DNA of 64,000 nucleotides from JBOFOR01 sp051654865 (GCA_051654865.1 JBOFYV010000024.1:62001-126000), one strand, 5' to 3'. Positions 46,943 through 56,787 are shown, numbered from the stretch's first letter. The notes: generated from the sequence alone by a model not told the origin. Translations and numbers: made by a program.

Positions 46943-46984
46943 AATAGCTATAACTAAATTTAATTAAATTTAGTTATAGCTATT
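46943..46984 (-). terminator. 42-bp perfect palindrome after antiporter
   Basis: The whole 42 bp is self-complementary (half-site AATAGCTATAACTAAATTTAA), ending in a short T-tract on the minus strand. It most likely terminates the antiporter transcript; it also lies ~120 bp upstream of marR. Confidence 0.7.
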
Positions 46985-47019
46985 AGTGTTTAACTCATAT
47001 TAAAATAATTTTATTGTAC

Positions 47020-47964
47020 TTATCGAAGTATTGTATATGATATATAAATAATATAAAGAGACACAAATAAAATGCCATGCTTTCTAAGTAATGAATTATT
47101 TTTTCTCATAAATAAATACAATAGAGCTGTAATAAATATCATAAAATAAACATCGATAACAGTTATGAGACTTACACTTATAGGATTTATAGTCATAGAC
47201 AATCCTAAAACCAATAAAATATTAAAGATATTTGATCCAATTACATTTCCAATAGCCAAGTCATTTTCTCCTTTATTTATTGCCACTATAGATGTAACAA
47301 ACTCAGGTAAAGATGTACCAACAGCAACAATCGTAAGTCCTACTAAATTGTCACTCATACCAAAAGTAGTAGATATAGTAGTAGCTGAATTAACAACCAT
47401 ATCTCCTCCAAACACTATTCCAATAACACCAATAATGCTAAATAAAATTGTTTTTGGAAGAGAAACTTTCTCTACAACAGTGAACGCAGTTTCCTTAATA
47501 CAATTTTTAGATTTATTGTTAAAAACTTTAGCTTGCTTAATGGTACTTAATATGAAATATGCAAAAAGAGATAAAAGTATTATACCCTCTGTTCTAACAA
47601 TGTTTAAGTCAGAAACAAATAATAGTAGTGTGCTGCTTATTAGTATTAAAAATGGAGTATCTTTTTTTATGGTATTAATATCAACCCTTAGAGTTGTTAT
47701 CATAGAAGACACGCCTAGAACAATAAGAATATTAAAAAAATTAGAACCAAGAATATTAGCAATACTCATATCATTTTGACCTGCTAAAGAAGACGTAACA
47801 CTTACTGCGGCCTCTGGAGCGCTTGTACCCATTGCAACGATAGTAAGTCCTATTAAAATAGATGGAACATGGAGTTTTCTAGCAATAGAAGCAACATTAT
47901 CAACAAATATATCGGCACCTTTTATAAGAAAAACAAAGCCAATAATTAACCAAACAAAAGACAT
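47020..47964 (-). CDS. calcium/sodium antiporter (CaCA family, YrbG-like)
   Basis: The 314-aa protein has about ten membrane helices in two inverted halves, each with an alpha-repeat: VAMGTSAPEAAVSVTSS...GSNFFNILIVLG and VAVGTSLPEFVTSIVAI...GSNIFNILLVLG. Both ion-binding GTSxPE motifs are intact. The family exchanges Ca2+ for Na+ or H+. The start is the ATG preceded by AAGGAGGA; ten extra in-frame codons upstream lack a ribosome site. Confidence 0.94.
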   Translation of the reverse strand: MSFVWLIIGFVFLIKGADIFVDNVASIARKLHVPSILIGLTIVAMGTSAPEAAVSVTSSLAGQNDMSIANILGSNFFNILIVLGVSSMITTLRVDINTIKKDTPFLILISSTLLLFVSDLNIVRTEGIILLSLFAYFILSTIKQAKVFNNKSKNCIKETAFTVVEKVSLPKTILFSIIGVIGIVFGGDMVVNSATTISTTFGMSDNLVGLTIVAVGTSLPEFVTSIVAINKGENDLAIGNVIGSNIFNILLVLGLSMTINPISVSLITVIDVYFMIFITALLYLFMRKNNSLLRKHGILFVSLYIIYISYTILR

Positions 47965-48171
47965 ACAATTCCTCCTTAGACTTTCTCCAAACAATATATG
48001 TTAATTGAAAGAGATGTATGACTATATTTGGATAGACAACAAAAGTAAGAAGCTGATAATATGAAAAGAGTGAAATATTATATTACTGACTTAAATAAAA
48101 TTAATAAATAATATAATAAAATATATTTTAAAGGAGATTCTAATAGTAAAGAACAGTAAAGAGGTGTATCT

Positions 48172-48657
48172 ATGAATAAAAATAAGTATATAGCTATTAT
48201 GCTAATAAATTGTTTAATTATTGGGATAATTTCATTTAATACATTTGCAATGGATGTAGGTAAAGAATCTCCAGTAGGTGAATATTTAGAGACAATAAAA
48301 AAAATAGAAAATAATTATTATTTTGCAGGCAAAGGAGTAATTGAAGAATCTTGTAGTAATGACAGTAACAGTAAGAATAAACTAGCAAAAGAAATAAAAT
48401 TTTACCTATCAGAGATTTCAGAACTCAAAAACAATATGAATGATTATTTGGCAACTATAAAAAATAATAAAGTTGAATATAGAAATGTGGAAGCGCTTTT
48501 GCTTGTTTCAGATTATTTTAGAATTGGTTTAGAAGAACTTTTAATAATACTGGAAGCGCAGAATGATTCGGTTAAATATAACTCATTAGAATCATATTTT
48601 TATTCAAAAGTATTAGCGAAACAATCTATAAGCTTTGTCGAAGGACAATTAAAATAA
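48172..48657 (+). CDS. secreted helical hypothetical protein
   Basis: The 161-aa protein has a signal peptide (MNKNKYIAIMLINCLIIGI..., predicted cleavage after NTFA, residue ~26) and an otherwise all-helical, charged mature part. I do not recognise the family. RBS GAGG. It has its own terminator and so is monocistronic. Confidence 0.65.
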   Translation: MNKNKYIAIMLINCLIIGIISFNTFAMDVGKESPVGEYLETIKKIENNYYFAGKGVIEESCSNDSNSKNKLAKEIKFYLSEISELKNNMNDYLATIKNNKVEYRNVEALLLVSDYFRIGLEELLIILEAQNDSVKYNSLESYFYSKVLAKQSISFVEGQLK

Positions 48658-48685
48658 TTTAATATTAAAATAAATATCAATAGTA

Positions 48686-48722
48686 AAAAGAGAGTGATAT
48701 GGAAATATTACTCTCTTTTTGT
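48686..48722 (+). terminator. intrinsic terminator
   Basis: AAAAAGAGAGT/ACTCTCTTTTT stem with a 13-nt loop. Confidence 0.9.
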
Positions 48723-48937
48723 TGTGAATAAAATTTTATTATTATTATATTAACTTATGCAATATAGTTAATATTTTCTGGTTAGTTTTACATAATATTA
48801 AAAGTTAAATCACCTAAATACATTATTTAGCTAATTTATTAAGGTGAGAAATATAAAAATAAACTTGGTTGAATTTGCAATTTGAATATAAAAACAAGTA
48901 GAATTATAAAATACATATTAAAAATAAAAGGAGAGAT

Positions 48938-49618
48938 ATGATGGAAAATATATTTTTTAGAACAATAAAGCTTTTTATCGGATTATTTTTAGTTTCATTA
49001 GGTGGCGTATTAATGATAAATGCTAATGTTGGTATGGTATCATGGGATGTGTTACATAGCGGTGTTAGCAAAGTAAGTGGTGTTAGTATAGGACAGGCTA
49101 TTATATTAGTCAATATTATAATGACAATAATAGGAGTTATATTAAAGGAGAAGATAGGAATTGGAACACTATGCAATATTATTTTTATTGGTGTATTTGT
49201 AGATTTTATAAAAAATATAAATATAGTTCCTATGAATAATAATTTTATAATTGGTTTTTTTATGATGAATTTAGGTATGATAATTATGGCACTTGGAACA
49301 GTTATGTATATATCGTGTGAATTAGGATGTGGTGCAAAGGATTCAGTTACAATGGGGTTGACTAAGTTATTAAATAGACCGGTAAAAGCTATAAGGTCTA
49401 CCCTAGAATTAATTGCGATAGTAGTAGGGATAATCTTAGGAGGGTCATTTGGAATATTAACTATATATGGAGCCTTTATTTTTGGATATTTTATGCAAAT
49501 AACCTTTAAAATATTAGGATGCAATATAGGGGAGCTAAAGCATTTATCAATTAAGGATATGTTAAATATGAGAAGGTATAAAAATGAACTAGAGGTAGAT
49601 TATAAAGAGGTAGTTTAA
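48938..49618 (+). CDS. YczE/YyaS/YitT family membrane protein
   Basis: The 226-aa protein has five hydrophobic segments and motifs LGGVLMINANVGMVSWDVLHSGVS and GCGAKDSVTMGLTKLL that resemble the first half of YitT proteins, but without the DUF2179 tail. It belongs to the YczE-like group of unknown function. Two tandem ATGs (48938, 48941) follow AAAGGAGAG; the second has the better spacing. The 280 bp upstream are AT-rich with no other feature noted. Confidence 0.87.
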   Translation: MMENIFFRTIKLFIGLFLVSLGGVLMINANVGMVSWDVLHSGVSKVSGVSIGQAIILVNIIMTIIGVILKEKIGIGTLCNIIFIGVFVDFIKNINIVPMNNNFIIGFFMMNLGMIIMALGTVMYISCELGCGAKDSVTMGLTKLLNRPVKAIRSTLELIAIVVGIILGGSFGILTIYGAFIFGYFMQITFKILGCNIGELKHLSIKDMLNMRRYKNELEVDYKEVV

Positions 49619-49745
49619 AGTATATTTTTATGAGCTTTAATAAATTATTTAGATTTAAAGTAAATGTATAGAACAGACTTATCAGTATATTCTGTTTTCG
49701 AAGAGGTAAACTATAAATAAAAATAATGCTTAAGGAGAATACATA

Positions 49746-50564
49746 ATGAGAACTATAATAAAGTCAATATGTTCAAGTATTTTTTTAATATCTGTTTGTA
49801 CTTTTACTACATTTGCCATCAATGAGTCTAATATAAATAAAATTCATAGAGATGAATTGAAATGCATATATGAAAAGCAAGAAAATATAAATGGAATATT
49901 TAGTATACAAACAAAAGAAATAGATGAAGATAGTGAGTTTTTCAAGGCAGACATAAAATATCCATATCTTAAAGTGAAGCAACAATGCCTTTATAAACAA
50001 AACATACACAACAGAGAAATTGAAATTATAAATAAAACAATATCAGATGATATATTAAAATTCAAAGAAGAAATAAAGAGTTATTCTAAAAGTTATAAAG
50101 AGGAATATGAAAAAAATCCAAATAAAAATGAATATACTAAATATAAATATGAAGCTTATACAAATTATGAAGTTAAATATAATAAAAATAATATAATTAG
50201 TATTCCAGTAGTGTATTATCAATTTACAGGTGGTGCACATGGTATGAGTGAACTCAAAACTTATAACTATGATTTAGTAACAGGACAAGAAATACAGTTA
50301 AAGGATTTATTTAAAGAAGATTGTAGCTATAAAGATATAATAAATAAGGAAGTACAAGATAATATAAGCAAAAATCCACAAGATTACTTTAAAGGAGATG
50401 ATGGGTTTAAAGGAATATCAGAGAATCAAAAGTTCTATATTGAAGAAAATGGAATTGTAGTATATTTTGGACAATATGAAATAGCACCATATAGCACAGG
50501 TATTCCTGAATTTAAAATACAGTGGGAGAAAATCTCACATTGTTTAAGAAAACCACTTAATTAA
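49746..50564 (+). CDS. secreted DUF4163/DUF3298 protein (RsiV/PdaC N-terminal-like)
   Basis: The 272-aa protein has a signal peptide (~1-25), a DUF4163-like region (~60-150, IKYPYLKVKQQ...) and a DUF3298 domain (~160-262) with VVYYQFTGGAHGMSELKTYNYDL, IQLKDLFK and FYIEENGIVVYFGQYEIAPYSTG. This is the extracellular module of RsiV (lysozyme-sensing anti-sigma factor) and PdaC. No anti-sigma helix or deacetylase domain is attached here, so it is a free-standing secreted version, possibly lysozyme-binding (inference). RBS AAGGAG. Confidence 0.85.
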   Translation: MRTIIKSICSSIFLISVCTFTTFAINESNINKIHRDELKCIYEKQENINGIFSIQTKEIDEDSEFFKADIKYPYLKVKQQCLYKQNIHNREIEIINKTISDDILKFKEEIKSYSKSYKEEYEKNPNKNEYTKYKYEAYTNYEVKYNKNNIISIPVVYYQFTGGAHGMSELKTYNYDLVTGQEIQLKDLFKEDCSYKDIINKEVQDNISKNPQDYFKGDDGFKGISENQKFYIEENGIVVYFGQYEIAPYSTGIPEFKIQWEKISHCLRKPLN

Positions 50565-50589
50565 TAAAATATCACCATAACTAACACAA

Positions 50590-50618
50590 TTGAAGTAAAG
50601 GGTAAAATACTATATAAT
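50590..50618 (+). promoter_or_regulatory. sigma-A promoter before LexA-like gene
   Basis: TTGAAG (50590-50595), 17-bp spacer, TATAAT (50613-50618), 55 bp before the ATG. No GAAC-N4-GTTC SOS box was seen. Confidence 0.75.
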
Positions 50619-50672
50619 AAATTATAGAAATTTATCTTAGCTTTTAAGCAGTTAGAAAGAAAAGGTGAATAT

Positions 50673-51287
50673 ATGAATAAAATAAAAAAAGGTATTAAGA
50701 TAGATAATTTAGAACAAGAACAACTAATATTTGATATAAAAGAATCTAAATATAAGAAGTTAAATAAAGAAGCATTCAATCTGTATGATTGTATTGAAAA
50801 ATATAAATATATAGGTATTGATAGCTACAAACAATATTCATTTGAGAAGGACTGGTCACTGAATGAATGTATAATAGCATCTGATAGTGGAGAAGAAGTG
50901 GAGTCTTTAAGATTACCTTTATTAAGTGAAATATCAGCAGGTAGTCCTATATATATGAATGAAGAGTATGAAGAATATTTTCATATACCTAGGGAGTTAA
51001 TAAGAAATGATAAAGGCATATTTATACTTAAAGTTAAGGGTGATAGTATGATAGATGCAGGTATTGAAGATGGAGATTATGTTATTATTAAAAAAGATAA
51101 TTATATTAATAAAAAAAGCATAGTAGCAGTAGATGTAAATGGATATGCCACACTAAAAAGGATTGAATCTCAAGGAGACACATTAATACTAATACCCGAA
51201 AATAAAAACTATGAATCAATAATGGTAAAAGCGAATGAAGCTAGAATTATAGGTGGTGCAGTTGGTATTATAAAAAATATTATATAG
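50673..51287 (+). CDS. LexA-like S24 autopeptidase with atypical N-terminus
   Basis: The 204-aa protein has an S24 domain with cleavage site A89-G90 (ISAGSPI), catalytic S125 (GDSMIDAG) and K162 (ATLKRI). The spacings (36 and 37) are nearly those of E. coli LexA (35 and 37), so RecA-stimulated self-cleavage is plausible. The first ~85 residues do not show the LexA winged helix or an obvious Cro/CI HTH. It may be a diverged repressor or a signalling protein. RBS AAAGG. Monocistronic between a promoter and a terminator. Confidence 0.82.
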   Translation: MNKIKKGIKIDNLEQEQLIFDIKESKYKKLNKEAFNLYDCIEKYKYIGIDSYKQYSFEKDWSLNECIIASDSGEEVESLRLPLLSEISAGSPIYMNEEYEEYFHIPRELIRNDKGIFILKVKGDSMIDAGIEDGDYVIIKKDNYINKKSIVAVDVNGYATLKRIESQGDTLILIPENKNYESIMVKANEARIIGGAVGIIKNII

Positions 51288-51298
51288 AAATACAAATA

Positions 51299-51354
51299 AA
51301 AACAAAGTAGCTATAATTTATCTAAAAACTAAAATATAGCTACTTTGTTTTTTT
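51299..51354 (+). terminator. intrinsic terminator
   Basis: AAACAAAGTAGCTATA/TATAGCTACTTTGTTT stem with a long loop and T-run. Confidence 0.92.
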
Positions 51355-51450
51355 ATAAAATAATAGCATCAAAATAAAGTGATTTATAAATAATAAGTAA
51401 TATAGAAAATAATAAAAATAAACTTTAAGAGAAAAGAGAGAAATTTTATA

Positions 51451-53478
51451 ATGAGTATAAAAATAAAAGCAAAGTTAAGTGATTTTTTATATCATATATA
51501 CAGTAATAGCTGGCTAAAATCTATAAGATATGGATTAATAACAATTCAACCATTTATTTTAGCTTGTTGTATAATATTAATTATAGCAACTGCTCAATCA
51601 TATGTATTTAACAATGAAATTGAAGCGCAATTTACATATTTTTATTATAAAATATATTCTCTTAGTAGATTAATTTTGTTGTCTGCAATAAGCTATTACT
51701 TAGCATTATTAAGAAATGCCAAATTAGAAGAAAAAGTAAATCCATATATAGTTGCTGTAATTGGCTTATTTTCATCTATAGTAATTACAAATAATTTTAA
51801 TGATGTAATAAATATGCAAATAAATGCTAGATGGGTATTTTATAATTTGATAATATCATTACTTTCAAGTGAGATATTTATATTTATTTATTTAAAAATA
51901 AACAAAAGATTGAAACTTTTAGATCGTGGTCATGACAATGTTTTAATGCAATCAATAAATGCTGTATTGCCTACTATGATTATGATTTCTTTATTATTTT
52001 TAGTTAATTTAATATATAGATACACTAGTATAGATATGAATTTTAATCCGCAAAATCTTCATAAATATATTAGTAACCCCTATGATGAAAAAAGTATTTT
52101 TAAAAATATAAAATACCTATTGGATGTTCAGATATATTGGTTTCTAGGAGGTCATGGTGGAGATATTATAGACCCTATGATTATAAATAAATCATACTTA
52201 AACGTATTTTGCAATATAGGTGGTACAGGGTCAACAATTTGTTTAATAATAGCCATATTTTTATATAAGTCATTTAGGCAAAGTAAAGACATAGCTAAAT
52301 TAGCTATAATACCTTCTATTTTTAATATAAATGAAGTGATAGTATATGGACTTCCAATAATATTAAATCCGATATATATAATACCTTTTATAGTTACACC
52401 AGCAATAATGGCACTTATAACTAATATAGCAACCATAGCAGGGCTTGTAGTCATAAAAGAAATTGATATTAGTTGGAAGATTCCTATATTAATAAATGCA
52501 TTTATAGCAACAGAATCCATAAAGGGCATTATACTACAATTAATAAATTTAGCTGTGGGAGTGATGATATATATTCCTTTTGTGGCTATATCCTACCATA
52601 TATATAAAAAGGATGAGTTTACTTCTTACGAATCATTAAAAAAAATAATATTTTCAGAAGAAGCGAAGCCTATTCGATTTACAAAAAGAGCTGATGATAT
52701 AGGTCAAGTAGCAAATGTATTAGTATATAATTTATGTGAAAGTTTAAATAAAGAAAAAGATATTTATTTAGAATATCAACCTCAAGTTAATAAGGTTGGT
52801 AGAGTTGTAGGAGTAGAATCTTTATTTAGATGGAAACATAAAGATTTAGGTAATATACCACCAAACATTGCAATTGCATTAGCTGAAGAATCTGGATTGA
52901 TTAATAATTTAGGTAAATGGATTATAAAAGAATCTATTATTCAATTATATGAGTGGAACAATAAATTAGACTGTAATATAGAGATGTCTATTAATATATC
53001 AAGTAAACAACTAGAAGATTCTACATTTGCAGAGTATTTTAAAAATATATTAGATGAATATAAAGTTAGCGCAAGAAATATTAAATTAGAAATAACTGAG
53101 TCTCTAGCTTTAGGAAATGATACTACTACAAACGCTCAATTAAAAGCGTTAGAAAATTTAGGTATAAAGCTTGCTATAGATGATTTTGGTGTAGGGTATA
53201 ATCCTATACTATATATAAAAAAATATAAAATATCTACTATAAAAATAGATGGAAGTTTAATAAAGGATATAGATACAAATGAGGAGTCTAGAAATATAGT
53301 TAAAGCTATGTATGGACTTTGTGAATGCTCTAAAATTGAAATTGTAAGTGAGTTTGTTGAAAATAATAATCAAAAACGTATACTTGATGCAATGGGTGAA
53401 GGTATATACCAAGGATATTTATTTAGCAAGCCCTTATCTGGAGATGAATGTTTAGAGTTTATTTTAAAGTCGAAGTAA
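51451..53478 (+). CDS. PTS EIIC-EAL fusion: membrane sugar-type sensor / c-di-GMP phosphodiesterase
   Basis: The 675-aa protein combines about ten membrane helices of the PTS EIIC type (1-390; GGTGSTICLIIA and INEVIVYGLPIILNPIYIIPF are cellobiose/chitobiose-IIC-like) with a cytoplasmic EAL domain (~430-675). Phosphodiesterase residues are mostly retained: E456-S-L (EAL variant), SINISSKQL, EITES, D577-D578-FGVG, IKIDGSL, SEFVEN and QGYLFSKP. It should hydrolyse c-di-GMP under control of a ligand or PTS state. There are no EIIA/EIIB genes nearby. RBS AGAGAG. Relatives with this architecture exist in clostridia. The sugar is unknown. Confidence 0.9.
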   Translation: MSIKIKAKLSDFLYHIYSNSWLKSIRYGLITIQPFILACCIILIIATAQSYVFNNEIEAQFTYFYYKIYSLSRLILLSAISYYLALLRNAKLEEKVNPYIVAVIGLFSSIVITNNFNDVINMQINARWVFYNLIISLLSSEIFIFIYLKINKRLKLLDRGHDNVLMQSINAVLPTMIMISLLFLVNLIYRYTSIDMNFNPQNLHKYISNPYDEKSIFKNIKYLLDVQIYWFLGGHGGDIIDPMIINKSYLNVFCNIGGTGSTICLIIAIFLYKSFRQSKDIAKLAIIPSIFNINEVIVYGLPIILNPIYIIPFIVTPAIMALITNIATIAGLVVIKEIDISWKIPILINAFIATESIKGIILQLINLAVGVMIYIPFVAISYHIYKKDEFTSYESLKKIIFSEEAKPIRFTKRADDIGQVANVLVYNLCESLNKEKDIYLEYQPQVNKVGRVVGVESLFRWKHKDLGNIPPNIAIALAEESGLINNLGKWIIKESIIQLYEWNNKLDCNIEMSINISSKQLEDSTFAEYFKNILDEYKVSARNIKLEITESLALGNDTTTNAQLKALENLGIKLAIDDFGVGYNPILYIKKYKISTIKIDGSLIKDIDTNEESRNIVKAMYGLCECSKIEIVSEFVENNNQKRILDAMGEGIYQGYLFSKPLSGDECLEFILKSK

Positions 53479-53516
53479 TTAAGTTGATATAGTAGATTTT
53501 ATTTTTTGTTAAATAT

Positions 53517-53548
53517 AAAACCGCTAAAAATTATTTTATAGCGGTTTT
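53517..53548. terminator. bidirectional terminator
   Basis: AAAACCGCTA/TAGCGGTTTT stem between convergent genes. Confidence 0.9.
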
Positions 53549-53552
53549 ATAT

Positions 53553-55073
53553 TTAATTAATTTCTTCACCAAAATTTTCACTCATTATTTTAATATAGCT
53601 AATAGATTTTGATATTCTTTCTAAAATATCATCTTTTTTGTCTAAGACAATATCTTTTCTTTCATCCCATAGCATATCAAATAAATTTGCGCACATACTT
53701 TGGAGGGTATTATCATTAATTATGAAATAATCATTTTCACCAGATGCAGGTGGAACCTTAGTGAATTTTAAGTTTTTAGATAGATATAAAGATGGGTTAT
53801 CTTTATTTTTAAAGTCATCAACAAAATTTCCATCAACTAATCTAATTTCAACACCGTTTTGTTCAGTAAGTATTTTTTCTATATATTCAATATGACGTTC
53901 TCTTTCAGTAAAGGTAAGGGTAACTGGTATATTAAAAAAGTGAAGACACCCTGTTGACATATATTTTCTGAGTTCAGATTCATATATTAAAACTTGTAAA
54001 TTAGATTTATAGGTTACATTATTAAGAAAAACATTTATTTTTCTTAATTCGTTTATCATATTTTTATCATTACCAAAAACTCTGGATGCTATTTCCATAA
54101 ATAAATCTGGTGGCATAAAAAACTCATTTATACATCCTAATAAGCATCTTAAATCACTATTCATAATATATTGAATATATGTCTGATCATCAAGCATATC
54201 AAACTGAGTTTTTTTATAATACAAAGGATTTCCTTTGTGAGCGAGTGTAAATAGTAAGTTAGAATAGAATTCATCTACAAGTTTTTTATCCTTAGAAGTA
54301 GTGTGAAATATACATTCTCCATCTTCTAAAAGTATACTAGTAGATAAAAACTTATCCTTTATAGCAAATATAACAGTATTATAGTTAACGTTACAGTTGT
54401 ATATTTCAAAATCTAAAGATGGATAGGTTGAAATTAAGTTTATACATAATATAGTATTCAATACTTCTTCGTTATCATGTCCTTCAAGACCTATTAAGAA
54501 ATTAACTTTTAAATTAACTTTTTTACTTATTTTATAGAGTAGCCTTTTTAAATCCCATAGAGAAACTTTGTCTTTATGATTAATTCCAAATAAATTTAAA
54601 GAAACTAATATCTCTAAATCTTCATCAGTGTCTAAATATGATTCAACTTTATCTAAAAAATCTTTATATATTATATTAGGTTTTACTATAGAGAGGCTAT
54701 TATAGTATTCTTCAGAATGTGTATGCTTAGGTAAATTCTGAAGTGATTTACTATTTGAACTTAATGTGTCCATATAACTTTCTTTAAGTAAATTATCAAT
54801 GTATTTTAATAAAAATTCTTTATCGCTATCAAAGGGGACCTCTAAATACTCAACCATATTGTCGTATGTAAATTCATCTAGTGATTCTATTATAAAGTTT
54901 GAAATATTTGAACATATTTCATTTATTCGTTTAGAGCTAGGCAAGTTTTTAGAAGAAATCCATTTATTAACATATGAAAGATCATATCCTAATTCACGAG
55001 CAAGACTACTTTTTTTCTGATTACAAATAGATAATAATTTTTCTAGAAGATTTCCAAAAATTATGTTTTTCAA
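53553..55073 (-). CDS. large HTH regulator, divergent from OFA transporter
   Basis: The 506-aa protein has an N-terminal HTH-like segment (residues ~14-50: SSLARELGYDLSYVNKWISSKNLPS, an XRE-type pattern). About 450 further residues have no membrane segment or recognised domain and could be a sensor region. The TTG start lies 7 nt after AGGAGGA. It is divergent from an MFS transporter gene (289-bp AT-rich gap), so local regulation of the transporter is a reasonable inference. Confidence 0.65.
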   Translation of the reverse strand: MKNIIFGNLLEKLLSICNQKKSSLARELGYDLSYVNKWISSKNLPSSKRINEICSNISNFIIESLDEFTYDNMVEYLEVPFDSDKEFLLKYIDNLLKESYMDTLSSNSKSLQNLPKHTHSEEYYNSLSIVKPNIIYKDFLDKVESYLDTDEDLEILVSLNLFGINHKDKVSLWDLKRLLYKISKKVNLKVNFLIGLEGHDNEEVLNTILCINLISTYPSLDFEIYNCNVNYNTVIFAIKDKFLSTSILLEDGECIFHTTSKDKKLVDEFYSNLLFTLAHKGNPLYYKKTQFDMLDDQTYIQYIMNSDLRCLLGCINEFFMPPDLFMEIASRVFGNDKNMINELRKINVFLNNVTYKSNLQVLIYESELRKYMSTGCLHFFNIPVTLTFTERERHIEYIEKILTEQNGVEIRLVDGNFVDDFKNKDNPSLYLSKNLKFTKVPPASGENDYFIINDNTLQSMCANLFDMLWDERKDIVLDKKDDILERISKSISYIKIMSENFGEEIN

Positions 55074-55362
55074 TTGTACATCCTCCTACTAAATAGTATA
55101 AAAATAAATATAACTAATATTATAACATTCCTAAAAAAGAAACAAGTTAAAGATTAAAATATATTAAAATGAATAAATTTGAATAAAATTTCAAGATTTA
55201 ATCAAAAGAGGAAAAAAGGCAAAAACTAAAATCCTTATATTACGTTTTTATTCTTAACAATAATTAATATCTTGATGCTAATATTAAAATATAAATAAAT
55301 TGAAACATATTATATTTATTTTTAAATATTTATTGATAAAAACTTAGCGGAGGAAGATAAGA

Positions 55363-56661
55363 ATGAAAACGTTACAATCAAATAATAAAAAATTGACTAC
55401 AGGGTGGATTGTATTAATAGCATGTATGTTAATTCAAGCAATACCTTTTGGAGTTGCTTCTAATATAAAACCTTTATTTATACATCCAGTTACTTTGGAT
55501 AAAGGGTTTAGTTTAGGATCATTTTCACTAATATTTACAATAGGAACTATAGTATCAGCAATAGCATCTCCTTTTATAGGAAAGTTATATGAAAAAGTAA
55601 ATTTAAAGATAATGTATATAATAGGATGTGTATTAGCCGGTGGAGGATTTATGGCATTCTCTATGTGTGAAGAATTATGGCAATTCTATTTAGTATCAGG
55701 AGTAGTGAATATAGGTAACTGTATGATATCTGCAATAGGTGTTCCTTTATTAATAAACTCTTGGTTTGATGGAGATTCAAAAGGTAAGGCATTAGGGATT
55801 GCTTTCTCAGGTGGATCTATAGGAAATATATTTTTACAACAAGCTGTTGTACGTTCAATAGCTAATAGCGGATATCAACAAGCATACTTTATATTTGGAG
55901 CATTAGCACTTGTTGTAGGATTGCCTATAGCACTATTAATGTTAAGGCTTCCTAAAGCTAATGAAAATAAGGCATCTATGAAATCTAAAAAAGCTGACAA
56001 AAAAGTTAAAACAGAGGTTATAGATTTAGGATATACATTTAATGAAGTTAAGAAGTTAAAAGAATTTTGGATGATAGCTCTTGGATTTGTATTTGTTGGA
56101 ATATATGTATCAGCATATTCTATTCAATCATCACCTTATTTCCAAGGCGCATTAAAACTAGATGCAGCAGTAGTTGCAACAATAGGTTCTATATTTGCAG
56201 CATCTTCTTTAATAGGGAATATATTAGGTGGATTGTTATATGATAAGTTAGGACCGGTAAAATGCTTAATGGCGTCATTCATTGCAGTATTAGCATCAGG
56301 AGTATGTTTATTAATGTCAGATAAATCACCAACATTTGCATATTTATTCTCAGCAGTAAGAGGACTTACGGTATTTGTATATATGATGACTCCAGCATAC
56401 TTAGTAGGAAAGTTTTTCTCAGGTAAAGAGTTTGGCTCAATATTAGGAGTTGTTAGTTTAATATTTGCAGTGGGATTCTCTGGTGGTTCAGCTATGCTTG
56501 GGGTGTTAATAGATAAGTTAGGATATTCTACATCTTGGACGATAATACTAGTAGCTGTAGTAATGGCATTTATATGTTTAATAGCAGGTTCTATAGGTAT
56601 GACTAAGAAAAACGAGCAAAGATTGAAACAAATAAAAATTAACAAAAATTTGGCAGCGTAG
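55363..56661 (+). CDS. MFS transporter, OFA (oxalate/formate antiporter-like) family
   Basis: The 432-aa protein has 12 membrane segments. N-terminal TTGWIVLIACMLIQAIPFGVASNIKPLFI, the loop GKLYEKVNLKIMYIIG and the SWFDGDSKGKALGIAFSGGSIG region fit OFA-type major-facilitator proteins, which exchange small organic acids. The substrate is unknown. RBS GGAGGAAG. Divergent to the large HTH regulator. Confidence 0.87.
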   Translation: MKTLQSNNKKLTTGWIVLIACMLIQAIPFGVASNIKPLFIHPVTLDKGFSLGSFSLIFTIGTIVSAIASPFIGKLYEKVNLKIMYIIGCVLAGGGFMAFSMCEELWQFYLVSGVVNIGNCMISAIGVPLLINSWFDGDSKGKALGIAFSGGSIGNIFLQQAVVRSIANSGYQQAYFIFGALALVVGLPIALLMLRLPKANENKASMKSKKADKKVKTEVIDLGYTFNEVKKLKEFWMIALGFVFVGIYVSAYSIQSSPYFQGALKLDAAVVATIGSIFAASSLIGNILGGLLYDKLGPVKCLMASFIAVLASGVCLLMSDKSPTFAYLFSAVRGLTVFVYMMTPAYLVGKFFSGKEFGSILGVVSLIFAVGFSGGSAMLGVLIDKLGYSTSWTIILVAVVMAFICLIAGSIGMTKKNEQRLKQIKINKNLAA

Positions 56662-56667
56662 ATAAAT

Positions 56668-56703
56668 AAAGCACATTAACTATTTAGTTAATGTGCTTTT
56701 TAT
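56668..56703 (+). terminator. intrinsic terminator
   Basis: AAGCACATTAACTA/TAGTTAATGTGCTT perfect stem followed by Ts. Confidence 0.92.
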
Positions 56704-56787
56704 ATGTATAAAATAGTAAGATCTATAAAAATATACTAAATATAATTTGATTAAAAATAAATTAATTTTAATCAAATTTATAAGTTA

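Noticed and set aside
49660..49700. Terminator after the YczE-like gene (GAACAGA...TCTGTTTTC)
   Set aside because: The stem is short, the loop long and the T-run too brief to support it as an intrinsic terminator.
50573..50672. SOS (LexA) box controlling the LexA-like gene
   Set aside because: No GAAC-N4-GTTC or close variant is present in the upstream region.
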